A program made the translations under genes and the position numbers. From Clonostachys chloroleuca (taxonomy: Eukaryota > Ascomycota > Sordariomycetes > Hypocreales > Bionectriaceae), in the NCBI GenBank assembly GCA_037952775.1, contig JBANAY010000003.1:10726001-10790000 (forward strand): DNA of 64,000 nt, read 5' to 3'. Below, piece after piece: positions 35,873-48,600 of this stretch. Under the pieces are notes generated by a model, which was not told the origin of the DNA, ran no database searches, and saw nothing but the letters and a program-made list of their open reading frames with translations. Each line of letters opens with the position of its first letter. The first letter of the stretch is position 1.

Positions 35873-38209
35873 ATGGACGGAGCTACATTCAGCCACCCAG
35901 GCTTCATCAAGGCCTCTGCCGCCGACTATTCCTCTTCAGACTCGGACTCGGAAGACGAGCGACACATTCCTGGGGAGGATGGCGATGACTTTGGCGACTT
36001 TAATCCCCGCAAACGTCGGCGGCTGGGCGGCAATCACAAAGAGAAGGCAGCTCTGGGAATCTTCGGCTCGGACAGCGAGGACGAAGGCAGCGGACGGCAA
36101 TGGAAGAGGAAGAATCTGCGCAACAAGGGCATGAGCTTTGTCTCGACTGCTGCAAGGAAGGATAGCGAGGATGAAGACGAGGAGGACGAAGATAAGAGGC
36201 CAGTTCTTGGCAATGGCGATGCGCAAAGCGACGACGAGGATGAGGAGGACAACGACCTTCTTGGAACCGGCCTGGGATTCGGGTTTCGCAAAAAGAGCGA
36301 AGAAGCTGAGGCCCAGCCTAATGAAGGCAACCAGGCGACCAGCAAGTCTGGGAACAGCTCGCTCAAAACCAAATTCGATGGGAGAAATATCTTAGGAAGA
36401 GGCTTTGTGCCTTCTTCGGCGAACGAACCTGTCCTAAGCGAGACCGCTATCAAACATGCATCGCCACCTCGCAACAAGCCACAGCCCAGTGCCTTTAGTA
36501 CCAAGGGCAAAATCAATGCCAAGTCCTTTGGTGCACGAATGATGGCCAAGATGGGATACGTGGAAGGTCAAGGTTTGGGCAAAGAGGGCCAGGGAAGAAA
36601 TGTCATTGTTGCGGCAAATCTGCGTCCCCAAGGTGTCGGTCTTGGTGCAGTAAAGGAGAAAACAGCCCAAGAACGAGAAGAGGAAAAGAGACAGGCGAAA
36701 ATGCGTGGGGAAACCATCATCGACTCTGATGAAGAGGAAAAGAAGAAGAAAAGGGCAAGAAAGATGAAGAAGACGATCGCAGGTGCCTTCGATAGCGCCG
36801 GAAGCACACCGCGACGCCAAAAGACGAAATACCTGACCGCAGAAGAATTAAAGACATCTGCTCCTGGCTTACACATACCAGAAGCCTTTACCCCTATTCT
36901 AGATATGACCGGACCTGGCGGCAAGATGCTTACGTCTGCGAGTGGGATTATGACACCGACATCTGGAGTGTCTGAGTCCAGCGAGATTGTTGAAGCAAGG
37001 AAGCTCGTTAAGCGAGCTCAGGCGGATTTATTGGCTTTCTCAGAGGAATGGAGGAGCCTCGAAGAAAGGAAGTCTTGGGTTGAGCTGGAATTAAAGGAGA
37101 GGGATCAAGAGTTGGAGGATGTCCGGTCCGACCTGGAAAGACTGCAAGTGTTTTCGACCTTGGTGTCCCAGGAGCTTGTTTCAGCCACTGAATGGGACCA
37201 AACCATCAGCTGCCTGAGAAAGGCTGCGCAGCTTGGCTCCGCCAATGCAGAGGTTGCTGATATCGCCGTTGCCGCCCTTCAGCCATACCTGCAGGAGGCC
37301 GACTGGGATCCCCTGGCCGAGCCTGGGAAATATGCTTCTGAGATGAAAGATCTCTCGAGTTTGCTACTCCAGTCGACCGGCAATGCGAAATCAGTCGGCA
37401 GATGGGACTCGTCCGCCGACCATCAAAACGGCGTTTACCGAACACATCACAAAGCCACTACCCCTTACGAGAGTTTGATGTACAAGATCTGGTTACCACA
37501 GGTCCTGGCCGCAGTTCGAACATGGGATCCTCAAGACCCCACACCAATGCTTCGTATATTGGAAAATTGGGACGAACTTCTCCCTCCCTTTGTGCGAGCA
37601 CAGCTAATGAACAGCATCGTACGCAAGCTAGAAGACGCTGTTTCAGACTGGAACCCCAAAAAGAGGCGGCAAAGTCATCAGCTACCACATACTTGGCTCT
37701 TCCCGTGGTTACAATATCTGCCGCCCTACCATCTCGACCCAAGAGGAACTGGGCTCGTGGCAGATGTCAGGCGAAAGTTCAGGCAGCTCATTGATGTCTG
37801 GGAGTTTGAGCGAGGAGTCGTTCCTGGTCTTCCTCAGTGGGAGAACATTCTAGAGGAACAGTGGCGACCTCTCATCATGTCCCACATCTTACCATCCATG
37901 GGCAAATACATGAGACGGAACTTCCGGGTCGATCCGGCTGATCAAGAACCATACCTACCTATACTCACAGGTATCCTCAAGTGGCGTGCATTGCTGGGAA
38001 CTGCAATGATCACCGAGGTTCTGGTTCAGGACATGTTCCCCATGTGGAACGCGAAGCTTCAGGAGTGGATGACGCTGGAAGAAGCAGACCTTGGAGAGAT
38101 AGCCGAATGGTACGGGTGGTGGAGAGGTATTGTGCTCAAAGACTATGCTGCAACAGATGGTGTGAGGCACGAGCTGGATAAGGGCCTTAGAATCTTGAAC
38201 ACAGTGTAG
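35873..38209 (+). CDS. TFIP11/Ntr1-type G-patch spliceosome disassembly factor
   Basis: Intronless, 778 residues. The N-terminus has acidic Ser/Asp/Glu tracts and FGDFNPRKRRR, as in the TIP_N region of tuftelin-interacting protein 11 and yeast Ntr1/Spp382. The G-patch is at about 216-262: SFGARMMAKMGYVEGQGLGK, then GQGRN and RPQGVGLG. A Lys-rich basic stretch with nuclear-localisation character (KKKKRARKMKK) follows. The rest matches the long helical GCF-like domain: LEERKSWVELELKERDQELE, then SLMYKIWLPQVLAAVRTW, WLQYLPPYHLDP and EQWRPLIMSHILPSM. By homology it binds and activates the DEAH helicase Prp43 through the G-patch to release the intron-lariat spliceosome in the nucleus. Start, stop and frame are clean. 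Confidence 0.94.
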   Translation: MDGATFSHPGFIKASAADYSSSDSDSEDERHIPGEDGDDFGDFNPRKRRRLGGNHKEKAALGIFGSDSEDEGSGRQWKRKNLRNKGMSFVSTAARKDSEDEDEEDEDKRPVLGNGDAQSDDEDEEDNDLLGTGLGFGFRKKSEEAEAQPNEGNQATSKSGNSSLKTKFDGRNILGRGFVPSSANEPVLSETAIKHASPPRNKPQPSAFSTKGKINAKSFGARMMAKMGYVEGQGLGKEGQGRNVIVAANLRPQGVGLGAVKEKTAQEREEEKRQAKMRGETIIDSDEEEKKKKRARKMKKTIAGAFDSAGSTPRRQKTKYLTAEELKTSAPGLHIPEAFTPILDMTGPGGKMLTSASGIMTPTSGVSESSEIVEARKLVKRAQADLLAFSEEWRSLEERKSWVELELKERDQELEDVRSDLERLQVFSTLVSQELVSATEWDQTISCLRKAAQLGSANAEVADIAVAALQPYLQEADWDPLAEPGKYASEMKDLSSLLLQSTGNAKSVGRWDSSADHQNGVYRTHHKATTPYESLMYKIWLPQVLAAVRTWDPQDPTPMLRILENWDELLPPFVRAQLMNSIVRKLEDAVSDWNPKKRRQSHQLPHTWLFPWLQYLPPYHLDPRGTGLVADVRRKFRQLIDVWEFERGVVPGLPQWENILEEQWRPLIMSHILPSMGKYMRRNFRVDPADQEPYLPILTGILKWRALLGTAMITEVLVQDMFPMWNAKLQEWMTLEEADLGEIAEWYGWWRGIVLKDYAATDGVRHELDKGLRILNTV

Positions 38210-38771
38210 AATAGCGGTCACATGTGAGGCAGCCGGAGGCGAAGAACAATCTACAGAAATCAATAGAATATTAAGTATTTAAGACACATCTCATCATCCG
38301 TGACTGTTTCTGATCTCTCATGAACGCCACAGGGCTACGAAAGTTGTTGTTTAACGTTCTCCTGGTTACATCAGCCTCTCAAGATCAGATGAAAGTTTTC
38401 ACATTGGTTCGAGAAATACGCCCAACGATTGAGGCACAGGGTGCCGGCAATGCCGTCGGCTTGGATCACCACCAGCCAGACTCAATCTGTGCTCAATATA
38501 AAAGATCCAAATGTATGAGATTCCAATAAAGGCCTTTTCAAGACAGCGTCAGTCGTACGAACGTACTATCGCCACAAAGCCTAGCTCCTGGCTAATTTAC
38601 CCAGGGGGAACACAGTCACCTATGGTTGTCCCTCAAAGAACGATATATGAATATGAACAATGTTAAAGAGTATAAAGGAGGTCTCTCCTCATTCACCTGA
38701 AAATTCGACTCCTCTTCAAGCCAATCCACTACCAGTAAACATCAAGAAGACCGCTAAGTGAGATCACCATC
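38210..38771. other. Intergenic, protease promoter
   Basis: Contains the TATA box at 38671 and a pyrimidine-rich stretch before the protease start. No gene seen. Confidence 0.65.
38671..38676 (+). promoter_or_regulatory. Probable TATA box of the protease gene
   Basis: TATAAA about 100 bases upstream of the ATG, followed by a CT-rich tract typical of strongly expressed fungal genes. Confidence 0.55.
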
Positions 38772-40104
38772 ATGGTTGCCATCCACCTTTTCTTCGTTGC
38801 CGCTTCGGTGGCCCTCGCTGCCCCAACTGTTCGAGAGGATGGACCCGATATTTCAGGGAAATTCATTGTTGTCCTCAAGAACAATGCCAATGCCACCGAT
38901 GTTTCGTCACATATCTCATGGGTCAGGAGCGTTCACGAGCGAAGCCTGACCAGGCGTGAGGAGATTGGCGTTGACAAAGTCTGGAACGACAACTTCAAAG
39001 GCTACTCTGGCGAGTTTGACCAAGAGACTGTCAAAGAAATAGAAGAGAGCGACGATGTTAGTATATTGAATCAACCTTCCTCCCATTTCATGCGCATGTT
39101 GGCTTATTCGACGCAGGTCATTGCTGTTGAACCGGTACAGGTTGTCGAGACATCTGGTGCCATTGATGTTCGAGCCAATATCAGACAGTCGAACGCTCCT
39201 TGGGGTCTGGGTTCCATCTCTCACCGCACTCCCAACTGGAGCGAGTATGTCTACGACGACTCTGCCGGCGCTACCACTTGGGCCTATGTCGTCGACTCTG
39301 GGGTCTTCGTTCAACATAGGGACTTCGAGGGCCGGGCACATCTAGGTTACAATGCCTATCCCGGCACTCAATTTGTTGACCAGCAGGGTCACGGAACTCA
39401 CTGCGCTGGTACCATTGCCGGCCGAGTACATGGAGTTGCTAAGAAAGCGAACATTATTGCAGTAAAGGTGTTTGGGAGCGGAAGTGTAAGTCTCAATCTT
39501 TTGCCTCGTCGCCCAGACCACTCAACCAGACGGCCGCTTACATGATACATCCCAGTCTTCGACTGATATCATCATCGATGGATTTGAGTGGGCAGTTAGG
39601 AATATCACCAACACCCCTGGTCGAGCTGGCAAGTCCGTTATCTCCATGTCCCTGGGAGGTGGCTATTCCCTAGCCCTCAATACTGCCCTGAGGAATGCGT
39701 ACAACCGACACGGAATTCTCACTGTGGTTGCTGCCGGAAACAGCAATCGGGATGCCCAGAACTTTTCACCAGCATCTGAACCCACTGCCATCACTGTTGG
39801 CGCGATCGATATCAGGAACCGGCGGGCTTCATTCTCCAACGTTGGCCGCTCGCTGGATCTCTTCGCACCTGGTGTTGATGTCCTCAGCACCTTCGTTGGG
39901 AACGTTGAAGCAACGGCAAGGCTGAGCGGGACTAGCATGGCTTGTCCACACGTCTCGGGTTTGGCCTTGTACCTCATGCGCAAGGAAGGCTTGACCTCTC
40001 CCGCTGCTGTGACGCAAAGAATCCTTGCTTTGGCCACACGGGGTGTCGTCACCGATGCGGGAGTGGGAAGCCCAAATCTTCTGGCCTACAACGGCGCTGC
40101 CTAG
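38772..40104 (+). CDS. Secreted subtilisin-like serine protease (S8, proteinase K type)
   Basis: Three exons: 38772-39056, 39117-39485, 39556-40104. The first intron is 60 bases and in frame, so it could pass unnoticed; removing it joins EESDD to VIAVEPVQVVE, the normal end of the I9 propeptide. Product 400 residues. Signal peptide MVAIHLFFVAASVALA, then an I9 inhibitor prodomain (GKFIVVLKNNANATDVSSHI). The mature enzyme begins near the NAPWGLGSISHR block. The catalytic triad is complete: Asp155 (YVVDSGV), His187 (GHGTHCAG) and Ser345 (GTSMACPHVSG), with the oxyanion Asn in AAGNSN. It should act as an extracellular, autoactivated alkaline protease for nutrition or host protein degradation. 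Confidence 0.95.
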
Positions 40105-41872
40105 GTAAGTACGCGTAGGATAAAGCTGGTGGCAGAGAGTGTGTGCGCAGGACCGGTGAGGGTCGCTGGGCGTACAAAGTGGTGAGAGAATGGGTGTTGA
40201 CATGGTGGTGAGGACAAGTGTGAGGACAAGTGTATCAAGTTGCTGGCAGTCAATTTGCTTGGTAGTGACTATCCAACTGTCGGTTCTGATCGATAGATGG
40301 TTCCTGAATTTATCAATCTTGATTCTTGTGTGTTTGCTCGTCTCAACATTTTAACAGAGCCTGTGAAAGATATCACCACGTAGCTCGAGACAAACTATTC
40401 CATCTAATTCCCTACAATACGTAAGGGACGTTGTCTTATCTTCTAGCTCCCGTTTTTCTGATCGACATTTTTACTAATAGCATTTTCTCCATGATACAGA
40501 TCCCGGGTACTCTCTGAATCACGATCAGCCTGTTTGAGATTGAGCAGATTACAACTCAGACTAGCAGCAGTTGTCTTGGAATCAAGATAAGGGGAGATAT
40601 ATGATAAATTAAGGGAAAAGGGGATAAATCGATACGGTCCGAGTCAAGCAACTTCATATGTCTCTTGATTTCTCTGCCCCCGCCGGGCTGTTTTATTTTG
40701 ACTCACTCAGAATCGTGTCCTACTGCGAAGTGGATGCGTAGGGATGGGTACATGACAGGCACGCATAGTTCTTGTCTCTCATTTATCGATTGGTGTTCGC
40801 TTGCCTGCCGCTCACCTGCAGCTTGCACAGGGCCCAAGAGTGAGGAGATGGAAGGCTGTCGTCTGCTGTAGATGCCAAGATGTGGTCCCGTAATTATGTA
40901 ACAAAAGAATTGAAATCCCCACCCCTGGCGGATCGGATAGCAAGCCCTGGATGGAGCAGTCAGTGGATGCTGGGCTGCGCTTTCCAGACCCTGGGTGCCC
41001 AACCTGCAAAATTGCACCGACTCTGTCATCAATATTCGGCGGCAGGGCTGCTGACGGGAGAAAACCCTTCGACTGGTTCAATCCATCCAGAGTGCGTGCG
41101 GAAAGTCGGAGTAAGCAGATTGTCTAGGTGCATCAGTACTAACGTAATCTTGACATTGAGGTACGGCCCTGTAAAGGCGTCAGTAGTAGGGTTGAATGGT
41201 GGAGGACAAGGCAGATCTCCAGCGCCTGGTGCCGGCGGAGCGTAAACTGCCTTTGGGGTTAGCAGGTACCGCGATAGCGCTCGTCCATATCAGATACCTT
41301 AGACCAGGCCGTCCCCCCACTGTTTGGACTAGGAAATGTCGCTAGCGAGCAGGTCACTTCGGTCTGCCACCAGCGTCCAAGTGACAAATCCCACTTCACT
41401 TGCTTCCACCACCATCCCCCCATGTGTGTGGTTGCTTCAGCTCTGCGACACCGCGCCAAGCGAAACCGCACGTTGAGCATCGAGCTTGTTGAGAAATTCC
41501 GGAGCCGAGGACCTTGCAGTGCATCATCACTACACCAGTCCTGAGCCTGCGGCTTCATTCACCGTGCGCTTCTGCCTTCGGCTCCTGCCATTGTTCCCTG
41601 TAGCGTCTCCTTGCTGTCCTTCCTTCAGGCGCCCCTGACCACCATTTCTGCTAGTCCTACCGGCTGGCAGTCGCACGACCAACTTTACCACTCTCTCCTC
41701 TAACCCTGGGCGATTTCTTCCATCGACAGCGACTCCGGACCCTCCCCTCGAGCCTGCCACCCGAATTGCGGTGCATCTGCATGAGCCGGACCTCTGAGCT
41801 TATTTCCATTCGTCTCTCCATCCGGTGCTGGTGCAGCTCCTCGCCCGGCGCCGTGACGTAGAGCCCGCCACC
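40105..41872. other. Intergenic, upstream of SAPS gene
   Basis: Contains a 12-base tandem duplication (gtgaggacaagt twice, about 40208-40231) and a pyrimidine-rich leader near 41560-41760. No gene is supported. Confidence 0.6.
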
Positions 41873-44800
41873 ATGTTTTGGAGATTTGGCGGTTACGCCA
41901 ACATCTCGACCATCGACACCATCCTCGACAAGCCCGATTTTACGCTTGAAGAGCTTCTCGATGAGAGCGACTTGATCCAGGAGCTCAAGCAGCACAACAC
42001 GAAACTCATCGAATATTTACGAGAAGACAAGACCCTCGAAAGGCTTCTTGAATATGCCGTCGCACCACGACTAGAGGTCATCGAGACCCCCGATGAAGAA
42101 ACCGAGGATGAGTCCGGGACCAAGGGCAAAGGGCGCCTGCTCCCGTTCTCACGACCCCGCGCCTCGTCGCGTGCCACCGACACCACCGAGGCTGATGACG
42201 ACGAGCAGGAAAAGAGGCGCAATAGATATGCATTTGTTGCCTGCGAGGTCTTGAGTTCAGATACTTGGTCCATTTACGAGGCCCTTACGGAAAATCGACA
42301 CATGGTTCGCGAGTTCTGGTCCTTCCTCTCTCGTCCCTCCCCCTCGACCCTCTGCAGGCCAGCTATTTTACCAAAATTAATGAGTCACTATTTGAGAAGA
42401 AGACGGACGATATGATGGACCTTCTACGCAACCTGCCAAATGCCGTAGAAAATCTCCTGCGGCATGTCGAATGTCCAATGATCATGGACCTTCTTCTAAA
42501 AATCATTGCCTTGGATCGCAGTGAGGGCGGGCAAGGAATTGTCGAGGTAACCAAGCATTTAATCTGTCTTCAACTAGGGAACCCCACCTTGTGTCTTTCG
42601 ATTTACTAATCTATTCTCCTTCTTTTCAACCAGTGGCTATACTCGAAAAACATTATCCCGACGCTGCTTTCATGCCTGGGCCCTGAAAATAGCTGGGTTG
42701 TACAGACAGCCGCCGGTGACTTTATCAAAGCCATCATTACAATTTCTGCCAACGCTTCTCAGAACGAACAGCAGTGCATCGGCCCAAACGAGCTTACTCG
42801 GCAGCTTGTATCGAAACCTTGCGTCGAACAACTGGTGGGCTACATGCTGGGGGGGGGAACCCCTTGACAGTTGGTGTCGGCATTATCATTGAAGTAATCC
42901 GAAAGAATAACTCGGACTATGACCCGGACGTTGGGACAGAAGCCAATGTGGTGCCATCAAGCCATGACCCCATTTACTTGGGAACACTGTTACGCATATT
43001 TGCGGAGAATGTGCCGAAATTCATGAGCCTAATCATGGACGCACCATCGCAAAAGAAGCATTTGGATTCCACATTTGGCGAGAAGCTCGAACCCCTTGGC
43101 TTTGATCGTTTCAAGACCTGCGAACTTATGGCTGAGCTCCTGCACTGCAGCAACATGGGTCTCCTAAATGAAGTCGGGGCGGAGGAACTGATTGCGGTGA
43201 GAGATACAGAACGCCAAAGGCTACGAACCGACGGGAAACTTGTCCAGCCAAAGGATGAAAACTTTTCCGCAGATGACCTAACGATGCGCATGTCCCATCC
43301 TACTCAAGAAGAACCCCGCCGTCTAGAGGTTACAAATGCGGACGATGATGGCTTTGAAGAAGTCGAGCCCAGCAAGGAGATGAGCGAAGACACCTCTCAT
43401 GAGTTTGTAAAGGCAGAGGCTGACATCACTCTGCCTCAGCCAGCCTCAGACCTAGATAAGGATGAAGATGACTTTGTGGATGAACCATTGAGTTCTCCAA
43501 GATTGACCGTGGCAGCAGAAAAAGTCACGGAGCAACAGTTCGAAATACCAGATCTCGTGGTTGCCCCCTTGTCTCCGTCCAAGCCCAAGCCTGCAGAACC
43601 AGTTCCAGCCTCTACGTCCACCGTTGATGTCCCAGCTGCTTCAACGGAACAGAAGGAGGGAAGTGAGCCCAAGGTTGAGGAATCTACCGATGGCCCAAGT
43701 GTACCGCAGGTTAAAGAAACCAAGTCACAAGATTCAGAGGCCGATGTTGCGTTGCCAATCTTGAGCCGCACCGGCGCATCTGAGACCGAGAAAAAGGAGC
43801 CAGAAACTCAAGCAGAGACGCTGGACCGCACCTTCTTCCCTCATCCTGAAGATACACCTGCGCCTCTGTTTTCCTCCTCGACGGTAGTTGAGTCAAGCAA
43901 AAAGGAACAGTTAGACAGCACCGCAACTCATCAGCCATCCGAGTCTTTCAACACCCCTGAAGTGCATGTCACTGAAATCAACTCACCCGGCCTAGAATCT
44001 ACTACTCAGTCGAATGAGCAACCGAAGAAGGCCACCGAACCCGTTGTGGGAGACTACCTCAAAAGGCAGTTCGTGGAGCATCGGGTTGTGCCCACCATTC
44101 TGGTAAGGATGACATCCTTGTTTATTCCATTGCTCAAAAACTAATGTCTGCTCAATCAAGTCTTTCTTTTTCGCATATCCATGGAACAACTTTCTTCACA
44201 ACGTCGTCTACGATATTGTCCAGCAAGTGTTTAACGGTCCCATGGATCGTAGCCACAACCCCACATTGGCTGTGTCTCTCTTCGAAGCAGCTAATATCAC
44301 ATCAGCCATTATCAATGGTCAAAGAGTTAGCGACGACTCGCATGCCAAGACAAAGACCCGAATGGGATACATGGGCCACCTCACTCTCATTGCCGAGGAG
44401 GTTGTCAAATTCACGGAGCGACACCCACCTGAGCTGTTGTCCGAAATGGTTCTTGACAGGGTCATGAGCCAGGATTGGATCAACTACGTTGAGGGTGCCT
44501 TGGCCGAAACTCGCGAGCGAGATAATGCTATTCTCGGAGGGGTTCGACCTGAGGTAGCCTTGGGTCATAGAGGTAGCCTGGGAGCTGTTGGTGGGTTGGG
44601 CAGCATTGGCCTATCTGGTATTAGCGGCTCTGGCTCTGCTACCGGATCTAATGCTTTGGCTGAAGCTGGTCTAAATGGCGGTATTGAACTGAGCGAGAAT
44701 AATGGAAACGGGATAGGGCCGTTCGCCATTGGCGGTACCAGCCCGCTAATGTCAGGGTTCGGAAGCAGCAGTGATGAGGACGATGACGAGGACGAGGACG

Positions 44801-45621
44801 GTGAAGGGGACGACGAAGACGTGAATTCCGAGGTGAGTAGTAGCTGATCTTGATATTTCCTTTGGACGTGCAGAAAGGCAATCACGTCAGGAATACTATC
44901 CTGTGGAATATTTGATCGGGACACTAATGTCCCTTCGCAGTTTCGTGCCTACACAGATTCCTTAAACAACGCCGATGGTTCCATGGCACCCCCATCCATC
45001 CCTCCGCCGCCTCCACCACCACCACCACTGAACATTCCCCCTTCGCGGGCTAGGTTACAGTTGGCTGCGAGGTTAGCAATGCATCAGAAGAACAACCAAG
45101 CCACAGAGGCGTCGTCGGCAACGCTGCACGAATTTGACGATGAAGATGATAGCAACATCGCCAACCCATTTGCTGACGGCGATGATGATTTTGACGACGA
45201 TGACGACCAAGACACGTTAGGAGATAGTGGTCGAGGTGCGTGGTGGAGAGGGGTTGTACGGCGGCCGGGCAACGATGACTTCAAGGACTCTGATGATGAA
45301 AACGACCATGATGACGACGAAGAATTTGGAGATTTTGCAATGGCCGGGGATGAGAAAGCTAATAACGACAGCCCGGAAAATCTGGTCCTCAAACCACTAG
45401 CTGTCAACCCAGCTAAGGAAGGAAGCCGAGGGTTGAGTGGGCTCTGGCCATTTGGTGCCAAGAGTGAGAAGGAGAAGCATGCAGAGGAAGATGATACCAA
45501 GGCACAGGGCATTGCTACCGGGGTTGAGAATGACAGCAGCGCGTCTCACCCACCCCAGGTAATAGAGGCAAAGAGGAGGACTAGCATTGAGGACCCAGAT
45601 GAGGACGAGGTAGTTGTTTAA
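41873..45621 (+). CDS. SAPS-family regulatory subunit of Sit4/PP6 phosphatase, two frame breaks
   Basis: Four exons: 41873-42546, 42634-44102, 44161-44832, 44941-45621. About 1165 residues after two missing bases are allowed for. It starts MFWRFGGYANISTIDTILDK, and continues with the SAPS marks DLIQELKQHNTKLIEYL, the LTENRHMVREFWSFL segment, QASYFTKINESLFEKKTDDM, GPENSWVVQTAAGDFIKAII and, late, PWNNFLHNVVYDIVQQ. These proteins (yeast Sap155/Sap190; human PPP6R) bind the Sit4/PP6 catalytic subunit and steer it in growth and cell-cycle control. A long Ser/Pro/Glu-rich disordered insert separates the two SAPS parts. The C-terminus has Gly/Ser and Asp/Glu tracts and a nine-proline run. Both frame breaks lie in conserved helices, at a C5 run (42339-42343) and a G9 run (42849-42857). 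Confidence 0.93.
42339..42343 (+). other. Frame break 1 in SAPS gene (one base missing)
   Basis: C5 run. One more C joins EFWSFLSRPSP to LDPLQASYFTKINES. Confidence 0.85.
42849..42857 (+). other. Frame break 2 in SAPS gene (one base missing)
   Basis: G9 run. A tenth G joins CVEQLVGYMLGGG to NPLTVGVGIIIEVI; as written, the frame stops at once. Confidence 0.85.
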
Positions 45622-48600
45622 GATCCAGGCGAGTCACAGCGAGCAAAGGATACACAGCCTACCCTCACGACATGTCAAGATGTAGGCGAATAAGGAAGGG
45701 CTTTCAACCCCGCCCTTGGATGGAAGAGCGAGAATGCAATTTCTAGTAATACTGGCTTAGAAAATGCAGTGTAATATATGTACATCGAGGTCGTCCAACA
45801 TAGCAATGGTGCAGCGAGGGTTTCCCAAGGCTGCTATTATCAGATAAGCGGCTGGAGACCCTTCCCTGGATGATGACATACCCTATACCCCTTAGGATCA
45901 CCCTCGCGTGACCGCCCTCCACCATCAGGACAGCCGGAGATAGAAAATAGCACAAACTAAATCCGCACTCTGTTCACATCGTAGTTGTCGCCTCTTCTCT
46001 TGGCGCCTATCCTTGGTGCGGGTTGTGCCTGGTGATTGAGCCGTATTTCAGCTCATCCGTCCTTTTTTTTTTTTTTTTAGCAAGCATCGTGGGTGTGTGT
46101 ACAAGAAAGGTGTTTGAGCCAAAGAGTGGGGAAATGCTCGCCCGAATGTTCTTTGCCATCGTGTTGGCGCTCTATGTTGGTGTATATCTACGGGTACGAC
46201 GAAGCTACTGGCTCATACGCCCTCTCGAGTCTCTATTACCTTTTTTTTTTACTGACACGGGGAACTATAAACAGATCGTGGCATGGCGAAAGCCTCGTGA
46301 CATTGTCAAGCACGCACTAGGGAACAGATAAGCTCCGGCTGGGCGGTTTTCGACCGCAGCAACATTACACCACATGGCAGACGGTAAAAAGCCTCCCCCT
46401 CAGCTTGTCCGGAGGGACGGCAACGGTCGCAGCCGGGCCTTCGTGAGGGAAGCTGGTTGGTGTGTATGTGTGGCCTGACGTAGGACAAGGTGGCATCCCA
46501 CCCATCCGCCTGGGCTTGGCTTGGACCGGAAAATCTGCACTCATGGCTGGGGGCGGCGCGGCATGTGGTGGAGGATTTTGGGTAAGGCTGCATCTGTTTC
46601 ACATTTGGGGCTCTACCCTACGGGTGCTATTCTTGTCGAGAGAGCCCTTGTAGTAGGACCTGGAAAGGAGAACACGAAGGAATACGGTATTCCATGTCGG
46701 AAGACTATGGCGTAAATATATTTTTTACATAGATAGAGGGATATATATTACCGATGGCAAGTAATTCTAAATCGATCGGCAGAACTGCTTTGCCTCCCAC
46801 CAAGGAATAGAACCACGAGGAGGCAAAACCTAAATTCTGAAACTCTGGGGTAATTTATGAGAATAGAAGCCGCATCGTGATCATCCGTGGTGATGCAGAC
46901 AGAGGTTCACAAGTAGTTCCGTCGAGGGATGGAAACGCAGCGTCATCGAAGGCATCGGGGTGGTGGGGGAAGTTGCTTATGTATGCAACCCGGCGAGTTT
47001 GCAGCTCGCTCCTTTGCGCATCATAACCGGCAAGGGTAATATACCGTAAGAGCAAAAATAGCGTTGGTCAGACGGGTGATCGCGCGCGACCAGGCTTCCT
47101 TCCTCTGCCTTACAGTAAGTACTACCGATCATTCCGCGGCTGGGGAGATCCCCGTCTGATCTCTCGTTATCACCTTGCTCCTTGAAATTTGTCCTTCCAG
47201 TTTGTATTTCATTAAGGCAGGTAAACCTGGGATAGGTGCCTCTTTGGGGATAGCATCATATTTGTCAATACCGAACCCATGGCCTGGCTGCCGTGGCACT
47301 AACGGCTGACTTGGAATGAAATATTACCTTACATCGTGATGTGTAATGGCATGCCTTTCAGCTCTTAATATATACTTAGCCTCTAATGGCATAGAGTAAT
47401 AGAGGTGTCTGCACAGCCCGGTAAGAGAGCTAGAGATCATGGTGTAGAGTGTCTTACCAACCAGCTAGGGATGGCATTGCATTAAAGTCACCTTATGGGC
47501 GCATTCAACAGGCTAGAGCATAATGTCTCTGGCAAGTGTTGCCAATGCTGGTTGGTCAGTAGCTAATAGGTTAGGCATTGAAGCTGGCGGAGGCTAGCAA
47601 GTGGCTGTCGCTGCGACAGTCAAGACTCGAGCGAGGCGTCAGCTCACTGTTTCCAAATTTGACACGCGTTGCAGATCCAGCTGAGAGCAGGGCGAGACAT
47701 TTCCACCTGGTCCTGGCATGGGTGGACGGCAATTACTTTTGTGCTTGGGCGTAAGCAGTTAGCACGCTTCTGGGGGGCCTCCGGGAATCCACCCACCGTG
47801 ATCGAGGCTCGAGGGTGCGTAGGAAGATGATGAGCAACGGTTTAATTTATGATGCCCCTCCTTAATATCATGAAACACGCTGTCGTGGTATGTGGTGGTG
47901 GTAATGGGTGAAGGGCTCCGCTGCCTGGCGCAGGAGGGAAGCACAAAAATGGACTGGCAGAATGGGCCTGGATCCTTCATGCATGTGCTTCCCTCAATTG
48001 CACCTAAGTATTCGGTTGCTGGGCGCCGGTTTTAGCCAGCCCCTACCAGAGCACACAGCAGCATGCACTCCATTTCTGAACCGTGCGTCGCGTCATGCCA
48101 TGCGGCTGCTCGTGCATGCGCCGCATCCTGATGAACAAGGTGCCATCCCTAGTAGGTGTAGTTGGTGTTTGGATCTTCTGGGCTCTGTTGCTCATTGTCT
48201 CCCGTCAGGCCCGGTAGTCAGTCGCGATGGAGGCGAGCGGCTGTCGAAGCCTCTGGAGATGTGAAGTGTTGGCTAGCGCCTTTGGCCGCCGTCAGCGTTT
48301 TCTATATTTGGCTCATCTCTGTCCCTCGGGCAGTGTCAGGTAGTGTCGGTCTGGCTGCCCTCCACCAAAGCCCAGCGCGCCTCTAATTGCCTGCAGGGAA
48401 AAGAGATGGGCGCTACCAGCAAGGGCATTGTGGCCGTCTTACGACATACCAACTGCCCAGCAGCCAGGGCTGCTCTATCTCTGCCCCTCCAACCAGGTGC
48501 GGTGCATTGACTGTTCTCCAGAGGTGGATCGTGTCTCATGCCCGAACAGACCTAGTAATTGCTATTTCTGGCCTTATGTCATACACATCCTTACGGCAGC

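Noticed and set aside
46023..46331. A 102-codon hydrophobic frame
   Set aside because: Its hydrophobicity comes from long T runs encoding Phe stretches; no homology-like pattern.
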